From Colius striatus (lineage: Eukaryota; Chordata; Aves; Coliiformes; Coliidae), in NCBI RefSeq assembly GCF_028858725.1, contig NC_084790.1, positions 6,454,001 through 6,518,000 of the forward strand: a DNA stretch of 64,000 nt. Reading direction: 5' to 3'. A program made the translations under genes and the position numbers. The notes beneath the pieces are model-generated. The model was not told where the DNA came from and did no database searches. It saw only the letters and a list, made by a program, of their open reading frames with translations. The number at the start of each line of letters is the position of its first letter. The first letter of the stretch is position 1. Shown here piece after piece: positions 23,501 to 35,689 of the stretch.

Positions 23501-25041
23501 GGTGGTACTAATAGTTCAGCATTGCTGCAGTTTGGAAGGTCACTGCAGTTAACAAACCATAGCATCCTCCAGTTCTGGTCCTTAAGGAAGGGAGATGTCT
23601 TGCCTCTCCTGGAGTGGCAGGTGCCTGATGTTTTCCAGGGTGTGTATTGGTGGGCTGTAGGGTTGTACACTGTGCACATCAGCCCTGCATATAGCTGTAA
23701 AGCTGTGAATTAATGGTTACTTGGAGCTGTTGCTCTTGACTGGAGGGTGAAGTGAAAAGACTGTTGACTAATATCCAGGCCCACCAAGACCATGCTGGTG
23801 CTGTAGTGATGGTACTCTAAATGGAGTGAGAGTTTCTTTCTTGCTCTGGCAACTGATACCCTTGCCCCCATCTCCTCCTCTCCACGTTTCCCCTAGATCT
23901 CCATGTTTTACCCCTGTGAAGCCAAGGACAGAGCATTCTCTGTGACATAACACCTGGCTCGTCTCAGAGGCAAGGAATTGTGGGTAAATGAAGAATTATT
24001 TGGCAGTCCCTCCTCAGCTTTCCAGAGATGCTTGGCTGGAGAGGGGTGTTCCTTACAGCAGAGTTCATCCCTGAGCAGTGCTTGCTGGAACAAAGGAGGG
24101 CATGAGTTTAACCAGGTGTACCTGAGCAGCGAAGGCAGAGGGCACGCATCAGCACTGCTCACAAAGCAGCTCTGGCTTCTGCCATGTTTCAGTCACCTTC
24201 TGCCAAGACTTGTGTCTCTGGTCACAGACTTTCAGCTACCTGAGGTCACTGAGTTTCACAGTCTGCTCTTTTGTTCCTTCTCCCTCCTACAACCACCAGG
24301 AAACATTTCCTTCCTTTCCTTTGTGTTATTCTTCCCTCAGAGAGAATGCACAGAAGTAAAAACTCTGCAATTTCAAAATTTGTCTTGTTTAACTTTTTTT
24401 TTTGCTTGAAAATGTCACTTTACTGTCAGATATGCAATGGTAGTGAAAGAGAAAATCACCTACTGTTTATAGTCCTATTTCTTCAGTAAAAACAGCATCA
24501 AACCCAAATTCTTCTCGTTTATTACATAACTTCATTTATAGAGATAAGAGAGACTGTGATACACTGTAAAGAGTGGACTAGGTGGTGAAAGTCTTTCTCC
24601 AACAAAGACCCACAGAGTTTATGTCCTAGAGAAAGAGAAGATGAGTGCAGGCTGGCTGCCTCTCGGGTGGGGAGCAGCTGCTGGGGTCTGTTTGAGAAGA
24701 TTTTTTGGTGTCCTAAAGGTTTTAGTGTTTGTGCTTTTGTGTTAATTTGCTGCCTCTTCTGACATGAATTCAGATCTCTCTGCCTACTACACTGCCCATT
24801 CCCTTTAATTTTATGTAGCCTGATATTAGTCCAAGTGCAGCAAAAGCCACAGACTTGATCAGATCCCTTTGTCCAGGTTGCCCCTGTTTCAGAGGCCTGG
24901 GAATCAGAAAATGGTAGCTGATCATCACCCAATAGTGTCTGTAGTAGCTTCAAGACAGGCTAAAACAAGTGTCTGCACCTAAGGCATTCCTACCCAGTAG
25001 CTGTCTGTATTGTCCCGTCCCTGACAATGGCAGACTCTTAT

Positions 25042-25126
25042 TTAGGTGAAACTGCTTCTGCAGAGGGGTTGGACTAGATGATCTCTAAAGGTCCCTTCCA
25101 ACCCCTACCATTTTATGATTCTATGA
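25042..25126 (+). mobile_element. CR1 LINE 3' tail
   Basis: Only the last ~85 bp of a CR1: CTGCTTCTGCAG, GGTTGGACTAGATGATCTCT, AAGGTCCCTTCCAACCCC and a TATGATTCTATGA end. It is little diverged, so it belongs to a fairly young subfamily. Confidence 0.9.
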
Positions 25127-27507
25127 CAAGAAGTGTTACAGAGCAGAATTGCTCTGACTGCCTCTTCTGTAGCTATTGGAGACACTGGCAACTTTTGACT
25201 ATGGCGCATTACTGAGACCAATGCTTTAAGTCTAACACACTTTATAGCTGTGGGTGTAATAGAAAAGGAGGGGCCTAGTTTTGCAGTCTTGCTGGATGGA
25301 GAACCTAGCATGTGTTCAGCATGAGCCTGTTCTGCTCTGACAAATGCTGTGAGTGGGAAACCTTCCTCAGGCCGAGCCTGAGCTTCTGGGGAGGGTTGGG
25401 TCTGACAGGCTGGGGGGTGGGAGCAAGTGGGGTTATGGTGCAGGGGGGCAGGACACACAGAGCATGTGTTAACTTTGTTTCCTCATGAGAAACTCGGTCT
25501 CATGCTGCTTTTGAATAACTCCTGAACTATTAGCTCAAGAAGGTGTATTCTTTGTACAAGAGGTTCAAGAACCCTTCTGCTTTCGTGTGACCTTTTAATG
25601 GTGATAATCCAAGCCCGGAGAAACATTGCAGATGTCATTTCCTAGTGTGGGCTAGAGTTGCTGCTGGAAGTCCATAGATCTTTCTGGTTCTACAGCTGCC
25701 TGCTTACGTATGTGTGTGTAAATCCATCAGTGATCGTGTGTCTTGCTTGGCTTTGTGACCTTTACCAGGACAATCCTCCAGCAGTATGTGTCGTGAAGCT
25801 GGTAGTCCCCAGTCTGCCCTGCCTATCTTACTGCCTTTTGCCCTGCAGCAGAGAAGAGCTTCAGACTGCTGTAGGCTATGGGCTTCTGCAGGACAAGGGA
25901 GCTTTTGTGGCCATCCGCTGCACTTGCACCATGTCTTCAATCTTGGGAGCTGCTTCTTGCATATCTGAAGTTTTGCTTTTTCTGATGGTCCTTCCAAGTA
26001 AACTGTTAATCTGTGCCCAGGAGAACAAAATAGCAAAGTAACTGACAAACTACATCAAGAGCTGTACGTGTTTTCTTCTGAATGACTATGTACTTGGCAG
26101 CCAGTCTGGCCCGAGCATGCCTTCTGAGCAAAGCCATTGTGTAAAGGGAAACATCTTCAAAAATTTCAACATATAAACATTATTTCCAAGCAGGCCTTTC
26201 TTTACTGGTCAACTGAGGCCATGGGAAGCCTTGTGTTCAATGTACTCCTAGAGCTTATGTCAATGCATGTATGCAAAAGCAACATGTGAGCATCTGAGGC
26301 CAGGACTTCTAAATGGGCAGATTCACATTTGATCTCTCTTCGCAAGTGTAATTCTTTCTGTGTCACATTTTGTTTTAGCTGCCTTACAGTCTTCTAATGC
26401 CACACGTGGTATTGCTGTGGGAAAACAAATGTGAACACAAAAATGCGTATGTCCTATACGTGCAACCTCTCTGTTTCCCAGATCTTACACGTTGTTGATT
26501 TGGCATGAGAAAAAGTAGAGATTTCACCAAAAGTCACCTGTTGAGTCGTAAGGTGGGTCTGTTAAGATTTGCCTTACATTCTGTTAATGTGAATTTGAGA
26601 AAAAAAAAGCCACCTTTGACTTTGTCTAGTTGTCTTGTTCAGTAGTGAGTGCATGGTTTTGTCAGATGCTTCCCGTAACTGCCTTGTGGACCAGAAGGTT
26701 CATAAGGAATAGCAAGCATGGAGATGGCTCTTAATGTTGGCAAACTTTTCTATCTTGATACCATTTTATTTGTTTTGTGGGAAAAACAGAGGACTTTCAG
26801 TGCATCCCAGCTGATAAACTATAGCAAATAAGGAAACTGTATTGCACTTCTGATAGCTAAAGGTGTCAGTTTGAGATAAGAGCTGTCCACTTGTTCCAGT
26901 GCAGAAGTATTTCCCTTGCTTTCCATTAACTCTCTTTTCTGTGCTTCTGTGTTAAATGCAAATACGTGAATGATGGTTTTGCAAAGCAGCTTAGAAACCG
27001 TCCAGAAAGTCATTTGCAGAAGGTGAAGGTGGATTAAATGAGATGAGAATTAAAGTTCAGACTTTTCAGTGAGAGGTTATCTAATAATGTGAGCAATTTA
27101 TCAAAGGTTGCGTAGATTATTCACAATTAGTTGGTTTGGATGTTTTTTTTAAGACAGAATTAAATGTTTTAGGACAGAGTGTGGTTTAATTTGGACAGCA
27201 GATAACGGAGGTGAAATGACCTGTGTTATTCAGTTTGCAGCAGAGCTGCCTGTCACACATCTGATGCTGAGGCAGCTGTTACACTAGGTCAGCTCCATGA
27301 CAGAACCTGTGTTTTTTGTCTCTTTCTCCCCCACAAGATAGCCAACATTGATACAATACCCGTGTGGCAGTGGTAAATTAAGATCAATTATTGTTCATCT
27401 GCCCTCCAGCTGTCATCTTTCATTTTTAAACCCAGTTTTGCTGTGGTCTGAGTAGCACTTCAGCTGGTTTTAATGTTATAGTTTCTTCTGTTTTGTTTTA
27501 CAGGACC

Positions 27508-29532
27508 ATGGATTTTCCAGGACACTTTGAGCAAATCTTTCAGCAGCTCAACTACCAGAGGCTTCATGGCCAGCTTTGTGACTGTGTCATTGTGGTGGGA
27601 AACAGGCATTTCAAAGCCCATCGCTCTGTTTTGGCAGCATGTAGCACACATTTCCGAGCCCTATTTACTGTAGCGGAAGGAGATCAGACCATGAACATGA
27701 TTCAGCTGGACAGTGAAGTGGTGACAGCGGAAGCTTTTGCTGCGCTGATAGACATGATGTATACTTCCACACTAATGCTTGGGGAGAGCAACGTTATGGA
27801 TGTCTTGCTGGCTGCTTCTCACTTACATTTGAACTCTGTCGTTAAAGCCTGCAAGCACTACCTTACTACCAGGACGCTGCCCATGTCTCCACCGAGTGAC
27901 AGAGTTCAAGAGCAAAACGCACGCATGCAGAGGTCTTTCATGCTCCAGCAGCTTGGACTGAGCATTGTGAGCTCTGCCTTAAGTTCTACTCAGAGCACGG
28001 AGGAACAGCCAAATGCGATGAGCTCCTCGATGAGAAGTAACATCGAGCAGCGCACTACTTTTCCCATCCGTCGTCTCCACAAACGTAAGCAGTCTTCTGA
28101 AGATCGGGCCAGGCAGCGCATCAGGCCCACCATGGACGAGTCTGTTTCTGACGTGGCTGCAGAGAGCGGGCAGTCAGTTGTTCATTCACGGGAAGATTTC
28201 TTCTCTCCAGATTCGCTGAAGATTGTGGACAACTCTAAGGCCGATGCTGTTGCTGATAACCAGGAGGATAATACTATCATGTATGATCAGTCTTTCAGTG
28301 CTCAGGAAGACGCACAAGTGCCCAGTCAGTCTGACAACAGCGGAGGCAACATTTCACAGATGTCCATGGCGTCGCAGGCAACACAGGTGGAAACCAGCTT
28401 TGACCAGGAGGCTGCTTCTGAGAAGAACAACTTCCCATGTGAGAATCCAGAGGTCGGTCTGAACGAAAAAGAGCACATGAGAGTGGTGGTGAAGTCTGAG
28501 CCCTTGAGTTCGCCAGAGCCTCAAGATGAGGTGAGCGATGTCACTTCCCAAGCAGAAGGCAGTGAGTCTGTTGAAGTGGAAGGAGGAGTAGTGAGCGCAG
28601 AGAAGATAGAGCTGAGTCCCGAGAGCAGTGATCGTAGCTTTTCTGACCCACAGTCCAGTACTGATAGAGTGGGAGACATCCATATAATGGAGGTGGCAAA
28701 TAACCTGGAACACAAGTCTACTTTCAGTATCTCGAATTTTCTAAATAAAAGCAGAGGTGGTGGCTTCAGTGCTAGTCAGAACAGCGATGACAACGTTCCA
28801 AATACTACCAGTGACTGCAGAATGGACAGTGATGCCTCTTACCTGATGAGTCCGGAGGCGGGGCCTGCTGGAGGCCATCCGTCTGCCACCGTCTCTCATG
28901 TTGAGAATCCGTTTAGTGAGCCTGCAGACTCTCATTTTGTCAGACCAATGCAGGATGTGATGGGTCTCCCCTGCGTACAGACTTCTGGGTACCGGACGGC
29001 AGAGCAGTTCAGCATGGATTTTCCACGGTCGGGCTTGGGCTTGCACTCCCTGTCAAGGGCAATGATGGGCTCGGTGAGAGGTGGAGCTAGCAACTTTCCT
29101 GGCTACCGACGCATAGCCCCCAAAATGCCTGTGGTGACCTCTGTCAGGAGTTCCCAGCTGCAAGATAACTCATCCAGTTCCCAGCTGATCATGAACGGGA
29201 CCACTTCTTTTGAAAACGGGCATCCATCACAGCCTGGTCCACCACAGCTGACGAGGGCTTCTGCAGATGTCCTTTCAAAATGCAAGAAGGCCTTATCTGA
29301 GCACAACGTCTTGGTAGTGGAAGGTGCACGCAAGTATGCCTGCAAGATCTGCTGCAAGACGTTTTTGACCTTGACAGACTGCAAGAAGCACATCCGTGTA
29401 CACACAGGAGAAAAGCCTTACGCCTGCCTGAAGTGTGGCAAGCGGTTCAGCCAGTCCAGCCACCTGTACAAACACTCCAAGACAACCTGCCTGAGGTGGC
29501 AGAGCAGCAATCTGCCTAGCACTTTGCTTTAA
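27508..29532 (+). CDS. ZBTB5: ZBTB5, BTB/POZ zinc finger transcriptional repressor, complete coding exon
   Basis: A 674-residue protein in a single exon, against about 677 in human, with near-identical ends (MDFPGHFEQIFQQLN and LRWQSSNLPSTLL). The BTB/POZ dimerisation domain spans about residues 14-120 (CDCVIVVGNRHFKAHRSVL). A long acidic, Ser-rich middle region contains a SUMO-type VKSE site at Lys329. Two zinc fingers close the protein: a C2H2 finger (Cys612, Cys615, His628, His632), a TGEKP linker, and a C2HC finger (Cys640, Cys643, His656, Cys661). The family binds DNA and represses transcription in the nucleus; human ZBTB5 is reported to repress CDKN1A. The ATG at 27508 was chosen because it lies 4 bases after the acceptor TTTTACAG and gives the conserved N-terminus; an in-frame ATG at 27493 lies in the intron. 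POLR1E is divergent upstream and GRHPR convergent downstream. Confidence 0.98.
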   Translation: MDFPGHFEQIFQQLNYQRLHGQLCDCVIVVGNRHFKAHRSVLAACSTHFRALFTVAEGDQTMNMIQLDSEVVTAEAFAALIDMMYTSTLMLGESNVMDVLLAASHLHLNSVVKACKHYLTTRTLPMSPPSDRVQEQNARMQRSFMLQQLGLSIVSSALSSTQSTEEQPNAMSSSMRSNIEQRTTFPIRRLHKRKQSSEDRARQRIRPTMDESVSDVAAESGQSVVHSREDFFSPDSLKIVDNSKADAVADNQEDNTIMYDQSFSAQEDAQVPSQSDNSGGNISQMSMASQATQVETSFDQEAASEKNNFPCENPEVGLNEKEHMRVVVKSEPLSSPEPQDEVSDVTSQAEGSESVEVEGGVVSAEKIELSPESSDRSFSDPQSSTDRVGDIHIMEVANNLEHKSTFSISNFLNKSRGGGFSASQNSDDNVPNTTSDCRMDSDASYLMSPEAGPAGGHPSATVSHVENPFSEPADSHFVRPMQDVMGLPCVQTSGYRTAEQFSMDFPRSGLGLHSLSRAMMGSVRGGASNFPGYRRIAPKMPVVTSVRSSQLQDNSSSSQLIMNGTTSFENGHPSQPGPPQLTRASADVLSKCKKALSEHNVLVVEGARKYACKICCKTFLTLTDCKKHIRVHTGEKPYACLKCGKRFSQSSHLYKHSKTTCLRWQSSNLPSTLL

Positions 29533-31279
29533 CCTTCTTCATGCCGGGCCTGAAGGAGAGTGCTGGTGCAGATGCCCAGCTCTGTAGAGCACCAAAGGAA
29601 GATGGACGTTATCTTCCTCACGGCTGCAGGCTCAGAGGCTGCTCTTGTTGGTCAGTGAACATTTAAGTGTGATTGTGCCACACACACAAAAGTCTTGGTT
29701 CTGTTTATTGGGGATATTACTGTACCTACCTCACAGGGGTGTTGTGAGGCTTAAACAGCTGTAAGCAAGGAACTTGGAGGTCCTTAGAAGCCGCACTGTG
29801 GATATGAGAAGCATTACTATGATGTACATTCAGGCCTTGGGCTGATGGGGATACAATCCGTAAAGCTAAGCGGTTCCTTTGCAGGGCAGAGGGGTGAGAG
29901 CATAGTTTTAAAGTAGCACGTTTCAAGAATGAGAAACTGAAGTGCAAATTTCCTATTTGTTTTGTTTTGGGTTTTTTTTTTTGTTTTTCTAAAGTATTTT
30001 GTAAAAGTGAAAGCATTTAACTGAACGACCTGTAAAACAAGCTGCTGCATGGTGTGCGGACAGTAATGCAAGAGCTGGTTACTGTAACCGACGCAGGCCG
30101 CGTATCTTTAAAAGAGAAAAGCAACTTTGGAGGCACCTGTCTGACATGATGCTTTAAAACACGCTAATTATAAAAATAGTTCTAGGGTTATGAATGTATG
30201 TTTGGCTGTTTTGTAGTAAAGGACACTGTGTAATGAAGGTGCTTAAGTTAAACCCAAGACAAGTAACTTTTGGACTGACAGATGTATATATACTTTGAGA
30301 ACAGCAAGATCTGGATGTTTGAGGGGTTTTTTTTTGGTAGAAGCTTGTATTAAGTGATAAGTGAAGTACTGTTTCTTGTTCGTGCTATTCTTAGCAGTAT
30401 TTTAACCCATTTGTATCTCCTATGTTAAAGTTCTATGTACACAGAAGTCTGAAAAGAGCCTGTCTTTGTCTGCTTTGTTATTTTGAAGGAGAGAGATAAT
30501 TTGTGATGGCTTTTTTTACCGTGTGAGATAGTCTCTTGCTGTTTCCAAATGCTGATAGTCAATCTGATCCCTGTTATTGTGTAAGCATATTGTCCTTTTC
30601 TGACACTCTTATCTCCAGGCTTTAATTTCCTCCTCCCTCGGTACACTTACTTACTTTCTTTCACAACTGTGGATTGTTCCTCAGATCAAGCCAGTCAGGA
30701 GCGATCCTCATTTGCGATATTTATTTATGTGTCTCTATAAAACCTAGTTGTCAAATCCAGTCCTTCCACTTAAAATAGTGTCATAGATGTACCTCTCTAC
30801 AGAAATTTTTAAGGACCTAGCATAAATTTAATTTAAAGGAATAGCACTGTACACTTTGTATAGCAGAAATTCGGTGATCGTTATTCTTCAAGTGAATTGT
30901 GTAAATCTTGCTTTAATTTCCTCTTCTTTCACGCCATTGTAACTAATAATGTCTGCAGTCCTTTTTCCTTTGTGAAAGATGCACATGAACTAACTACTGG
31001 CGTTCAGCATATTGGGTTTCTCAATAACATTTTGGAGCACTTCTGTTGATAAATGTTGCTGTAACACGTAGGAGCTGGTTTGGGGCTGCAGCACGTCCGT
31101 TCTGCTCAGGAGAGACAGCGGATTTGCATTTCCTGGTATCCAAGTCACAGAGCATCAGCTTTCTGTTAGTATATAAAAAAAAACAGTTTGAAAACCTTCC
31201 CCTCTTTATTTTATTCTGTATAGCAAATGTGTCCATGTGGTTTCATTCAGCAGTTTTATGGAGTCTGTGCTACCTAACC

Positions 31280-31390
31280 CACCTGGATGAGTTCCTGTGT
31301 CACGTACTCTAGGTGGTCCTGCTCTGGCAGGGGGGTTGGACTAGGTGATCTTTCGAGGTCCCTTCAAGCCTTTGAGATTCTATGATTCTG
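31280..31390 (+). mobile_element. CR1 LINE 3' tail inside the ZBTB5 3' UTR
   Basis: The segment has ACCTGGATGAGTTCCTGTGT, GGGGGGTTGGACTAGGTGAT, a GAGGTCCCTTCAAGCC block and GATTCTATGATTCTGA. It is more diverged than the copy at 25.1 kb and is in sense orientation. Confidence 0.88.
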
Positions 31391-32535
31391 ATAGTTAGCC
31401 TTCTTAAACACCTTACACTTGGATAAACTGAACGTAAAAGCCTAGTCCACAGTCCTGTAGGCCCGTTAGCAGGATGGACTGTCAAAACTGTTGAAGCACA
31501 GAAACCAGACCAAAGGAAACACCAATATGTTTCTGGACTTGGCTTTATGTGAAACAGTAGTCTGCTGATGAAGAAAAATGTCTTTATGACTAACCACACT
31601 GCTTCACATTGAGAACAAAAAAAGCCAAATGTCTGTCAACGAGTCATTTACACTTTGAGCACGCAAGGTAAACAGGAGCATGGGAGCACAGTGGATGATT
31701 GGATTGATTCCTTTGAAATGTTCAGATTTTGTTACGTAATTTGTTTAATGGTCATATTTCCGGCTCTTAATTTTATAACCATTAAGGAAAAGTGCTGCAT
31801 TTTTTTTTTAAGCACTAGGATATGCCACGTTTTGCTTGATCGTTTTGATCTCGGGGACTAAGGGCGTTGAGCTAGACTAAACAGTCTCACTGAAACATTA
31901 GTAAAATGCAGTATTTTGTACTTCAGTATTTTCTTGTGTTGCCTTATTAGTAATGTTCTAGTTGGTTCATCTGCCTTGCATTTCTCTAATTGGGGATTTT
32001 TAAATGTTTTGTATCTGTTTCCCGTCACACACGTGAATTCCTCGATTCTTACAAGGCATAGGAACAACGCATCTACGTGTGTGAGGAGATTTGTTAAGAG
32101 CTAATATGAGCAGGCAAACTGACTTAACTGCACTTTTTATCCGTTTTTATAAAAACATTCTTGTCATTGTGAAGCACCAGACCTCGTGCAGGAGGACTTC
32201 TGTCTTCTGAAAGACAAAAATCAGCTTGGAGCATTTTTGGAAGCAGCAGCTTTAAATGTTTGTTGGCACCCAGTTCATCTGGAGGTGCACGCTGCAAACC
32301 CAGGAGCCCGAGGCCAGCTTGTTGCTTTCCTAGTCTTCCAGTATGCAGCAATATCTCAGAATGGCACCTCCACTTGGCTACCCCCCACTGTACAATGAGA
32401 ATATCTCATCTCAAAGCCTGGTAACGCTGTCCAAGATGTTATCACCCTGACTTTCGTTCAAGACCTAACCTTACAGATGCTACAGTGAGCTCTTGTGTGA
32501 AGATGTCGGTATGTTAGTATTATGAAACATCTGAA

Positions 32536-32541
32536 AATAAA
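32536..32541 (+). terminator. ZBTB5: Putative ZBTB5 poly(A) signal AATAAA
   Basis: This is the first canonical hexamer after the ZBTB5 stop codon by my reading and is followed by a GT-rich element. Alternative non-canonical signals further upstream cannot be excluded. Confidence 0.6.
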
Positions 32542-32933
32542 CCCTATGTTTTTGTGCTGCTGTGTCTGACTCAATTTACTTGTTTACGTTATCCTGGTGT
32601 CTTGGCCAACAGCGTGTAGTGGGTTGACGAAGCAAGTAACGTGTTACTAGATTGCCTGGCTGGGCAAAATAACCCCACAGATGCAAGCGTTTTTGTTAAA
32701 GGAGGCCAAGTACACAGTGCTGCCTGTGGCCGGCCTCCTGCTTCATGCTGAGGCTTGGCCAGTGTTGAGAGAACATATAAAACCTAATCAGGAATGGGGT
32801 CTGTATTTGAAACAGTAGCAAGTCTTGAAGAGCCGTGTTGTCCCATCAGTGCTTTGTGAGCTGCTGGAACCAGCAGGGCTGTCTTCTGGCTGTCTCTCCA
32901 CTCCGAAGATGACAAAGGTGTTTCACGTGATCA

Positions 32934-33578
32934 TTTGATAATAAACTGAACGTGAGCCACCAATGTACCCTCATGGCCAAGAAGGCCAAAGGCATCCTGG
33001 GATGCATCCAGAAGAGTGTGGCCAGCAGGTCAAGGGAGGTTCTTCTCCCCCTCTACTCTGCCCTGGTGAGGCCTCATCTGGAGTCCTGTGTCTAGTTCTG
33101 GGCTTCCCAGCTCAAGAGGGACAGGGAAGTGCTGGAGAGAGTCCAGTGCAGGGCCACCAAGATGATCAGGGGACTGGAACATCTTCCTTATGAGAAAAGA
33201 CTGGGGGAACTGGGGCTGTTTAGTCTGGAGAAGAGGAGACTGAGGGGCGATGTCATTAACATTTACAAATATCTAAAGGGTGGGTGTCAGGAGGTTGGGA
33301 CATCCCTTTTTTTCTATAGTAGCCAGCAACAGGACAAGGGGTAATGGGATGAAGCTGGAACACAAAAAGTTCCACTTAAGAAAAAACTGTTTCACTGTTG
33401 AGGTGAGGGAGCCCTGGCACAGACTGCCCAGAGGGGTTCTGGAGGCTCCTTCCTTGGAGGTCTTCAGAACCCGCCTGGACATGTTCCTATGCGACCTGAT
33501 CTAGGTGACCCTGCTTCTGCAGGGGGTTGGACTAGATGATCTCTAAAGGTCCCTTCCAACCCCTACCGTTCTATGATT
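32934..33578 (+). mobile_element. CR1 LINE, 5'-truncated, about 640 bp
   Basis: The copy covers the end of ORF2 and the 3' UTR: GATAATAAACTGAACGTGAG, GGCCAAGAAGGCCAAAGGCA, CTGGAGTCCTGTGTCTAG, AAGATGATCAGGGGACTGGA and the end GGTTGGACTAGATGATCT to CTATGATTT. It is closely related to the copy at 16508-18487. Confidence 0.92.
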
Positions 33579-34333
33579 TGAGATGCCCTTGTGGCCGGCC
33601 CACTTGCCTGCAAGGGTTCTTGCTCCTGCCACAGCCTTGATGGGAAGGGGTGTGTTGCCTGCAGCTCCCTCCTCGGATGAAGGCTGCAAAGCTTTGGGAC
33701 TCTGGGAGCGTCCCCACTTGTGCGTGGAAATTACTGGACTTTCAGCTGTGTCAGTTCCCTGATGAATTCAGTTTGTGACTGTGCAGGTGGTTGTTCTGGC
33801 AAGAGACAGGATAAGTGGCCGCGATTATTTTTGGTAACAATGTCTCAATGCTCATCAGTGACCTTCCAGTTCTGCAGCACCAGGCAACTAACTGCTGGTT
33901 TGGTGACTTGCTTAGTAACATTAGTGCTGATGAGACTAAATTGCAGGATGTGACAGCACAATTCCTGTCTTGAATAGATGCCAGGGAAGTTCAATAGATT
34001 CTGAAAAGGCACAACAGCAGCAGTCTGTAATTTAAATGCAATATTGCACTCAGTTTTCCTTAATAATACATGAAAGTTCAGCCTGGAGCCTCCTATGACA
34101 AGGAATGGCTGAACTTACGTCAGAGGGTGGCACAGCCATGTGTCAATGCTACCTCTGTGTAACTGTGTTTGCAGGAATATGTGCCTAGCTGGAACCTTGT
34201 GTTTGCTGGCACTGTGGAACCACTTTTGAAGGCTGGCCAGTCCTCCCGCAGAAAATAGTCTTGGAAAGACTGTGGGAAAGTTTCCTGTTTGAAAACTTGC
34301 TCAGAGGCAGGATGTGTGTGCTTGTCCTCTGAT

Positions 34334-35536
34334 CATCAAGGGGAAATCCTGTTTGACTGACCTGATAGCCTTCTGTGAGAGTATAATTGACTCGCTAGAT
34401 GCGGGGAGAGCAGTGGGGGTCATCTACCTTGACTTCAGCAAGGCTTTTGACACTGTCTCCCATAACATCCTCATCAGAAAGCTCAGGCAGTGCGGGTTGG
34501 ACGAGTGGATGGTGAGGTGGATCAAGAGCTGGCTGAATGACAGAGCCCAGAGGATGGTGACCAACAGAGCTGAGTCAAGTTGGAGGTCTGTGGTCAGTGG
34601 GGTTCACAGCGGTCAGTTCTGGGGTCAGTCTGATTCAACATCTTCATCAATAACCTGGATGAGGGGACAGAGTTCATTCAGCAGACTTATCAGCAAGTTC
34701 AGTGATGGCACCAAACTGGGAGGACTGGCTGTTTCACCAGAGGCTGTGCTGCCATTCAGTGGCATCTCAACCAGTTGGGCAGAGAGGAACCTTATGAGGT
34801 TCAACAAGGGCAAATGCACCTGGGGAGGAACAACCCCATGCACCGGGACAAGCTGGGGATTGCCTGCTGGAGAGCAGCTCTGCAGAGAGAGACCTGGGAG
34901 TGCTGGTTGATAATAAACTATACACGAGCCAGCAATGTGCCCTCGTGGGCAAGAAGGACAATGGCAGCCTGGGGGGCATCAAGAAGAGTGTGGCCAGCAG
35001 GTCAAGGGAGGTTTTGCTGCCCCTCTGCTCTGCCCTGCTGAGGCCTCATCTGGAGTCCTGTGTCCAGTTCTGGGCTCCTCAGCTCAAGAGGGACAGGGAA
35101 CTGCTGGAGAGAGTCCAATGCAGTGCTACTTGAGCATCTTCCTTACAAGGAAAGGTTGTGGGACCTGGGGCTGTTCAGCCTGGAGGAGACTGAGGGGGGA
35201 CCTTATTACTACTTACAAGTATTTGAAAAGTGGATGTCAAGAGGATGAGGGAACACTTTCTTTTGTAGTGTCCAGTGACAGGACAAGGGGTAATGGACAA
35301 CAGCTGAAACACAAAAAGTTCCACTTAAAGAAAAACTTCTTTCCTGTGAGGGTGAGGGAGCCCTGGCACAGGCTGCCCAGGGAGAGGGCGTGCAGTCTCC
35401 TCTGGAGGTTTTCACAACCCACCTGGACGTATTCTTATGTGACCTGGTCTAGGTGGAGCTGCTTTAGCAGGAGGTTTGACTGGATGATCTTTAGAGATCA
35501 TACAGCCACTACCATTCTGTGATTCTATGGTTCTAT
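34334..35536 (+). mobile_element. CR1 LINE, 5'-truncated, about 1.2 kb, with broken RT
   Basis: It begins within the RT domain (KGKSCLTDLIAF) and continues [17 protein letters not shown] and SWLNDRAQ. The VPQG motif is destroyed by a small deletion near 34605 (GGTTCACAGCGGTCAG), and the DD box region reads FSDG. It ends with TTTAGAGATCAT and GATTCTATGGTTCTAT. It is an inactive copy. Confidence 0.92.
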
Positions 35537-35622
35537 TATCTATGCAACATCTGTAAAATCCATAATCCCTGGCTGTTTACCTGCTGGTGGCACAAAGTTT
35601 TGACTACACATTTTTGTTACAG

Positions 35623-35689
35623 AATATGTGCAGAACCTGGTAAAGAGGATTTTCCCCTTGGACCTGGCAAGGCTTACCTGTGCTTTGTT
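35623..35689 (+). other. Exon-like open stretch, unidentified
   Basis: A 67-nt stretch is preceded by TTTTTGTTACAG and followed by a perfect donor GTAAGT (35690-35695). One frame reads YVQNLVKRIFPLDLARLT and then CALL before a TAA. No family was recognised. Short size means chance is quite possible. Confidence 0.2.

Larger units (their letters stand above)
11294..27503 (+). other. Presumed ZBTB5 intron 1 (about 16 kb), mostly repeats and unique DNA
   Basis: No coding exon was recognised in this interval. It holds a sense LTR, a CR1 cluster (15664-19240), a short CR1 tail near 25.1 kb and a 40-bp tandem duplication at 20470. About 19241-25041 and 25127-27500 show no gene. The part around 21000-21720 has a repeat-like, GT/AG-rich texture that I cannot assign to a family. 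Confidence 0.55.
29533..32561 (+). other. ZBTB5: ZBTB5 3' UTR
   Basis: AT-rich sequence without coding potential follows the stop codon. The first canonical AATAAA I find downstream is at 32536-32541, followed by a GT-rich stretch (TTTTTGTGCTGCTGTGTCTG), so cleavage near 32560 is likely. A CR1 tail is embedded at 31280-31390. Length of about 3 kb fits a long vertebrate ZBTB 3' UTR. The end is inferred, not observed. Confidence 0.65.

Noticed and set aside
27493-27507. Upstream in-frame ATG for ZBTB5 (five extra codons)
   Set aside because: It lies before the splice acceptor TTTTACAG at 27503, so it is intronic. The ATG at 27508 gives the conserved N-terminus.
34314-34910. A 198-codon plus-strand frame that looks like a gene
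   Set aside because: It is CR1 reverse transcriptase sequence with a shifted frame and damaged motifs.
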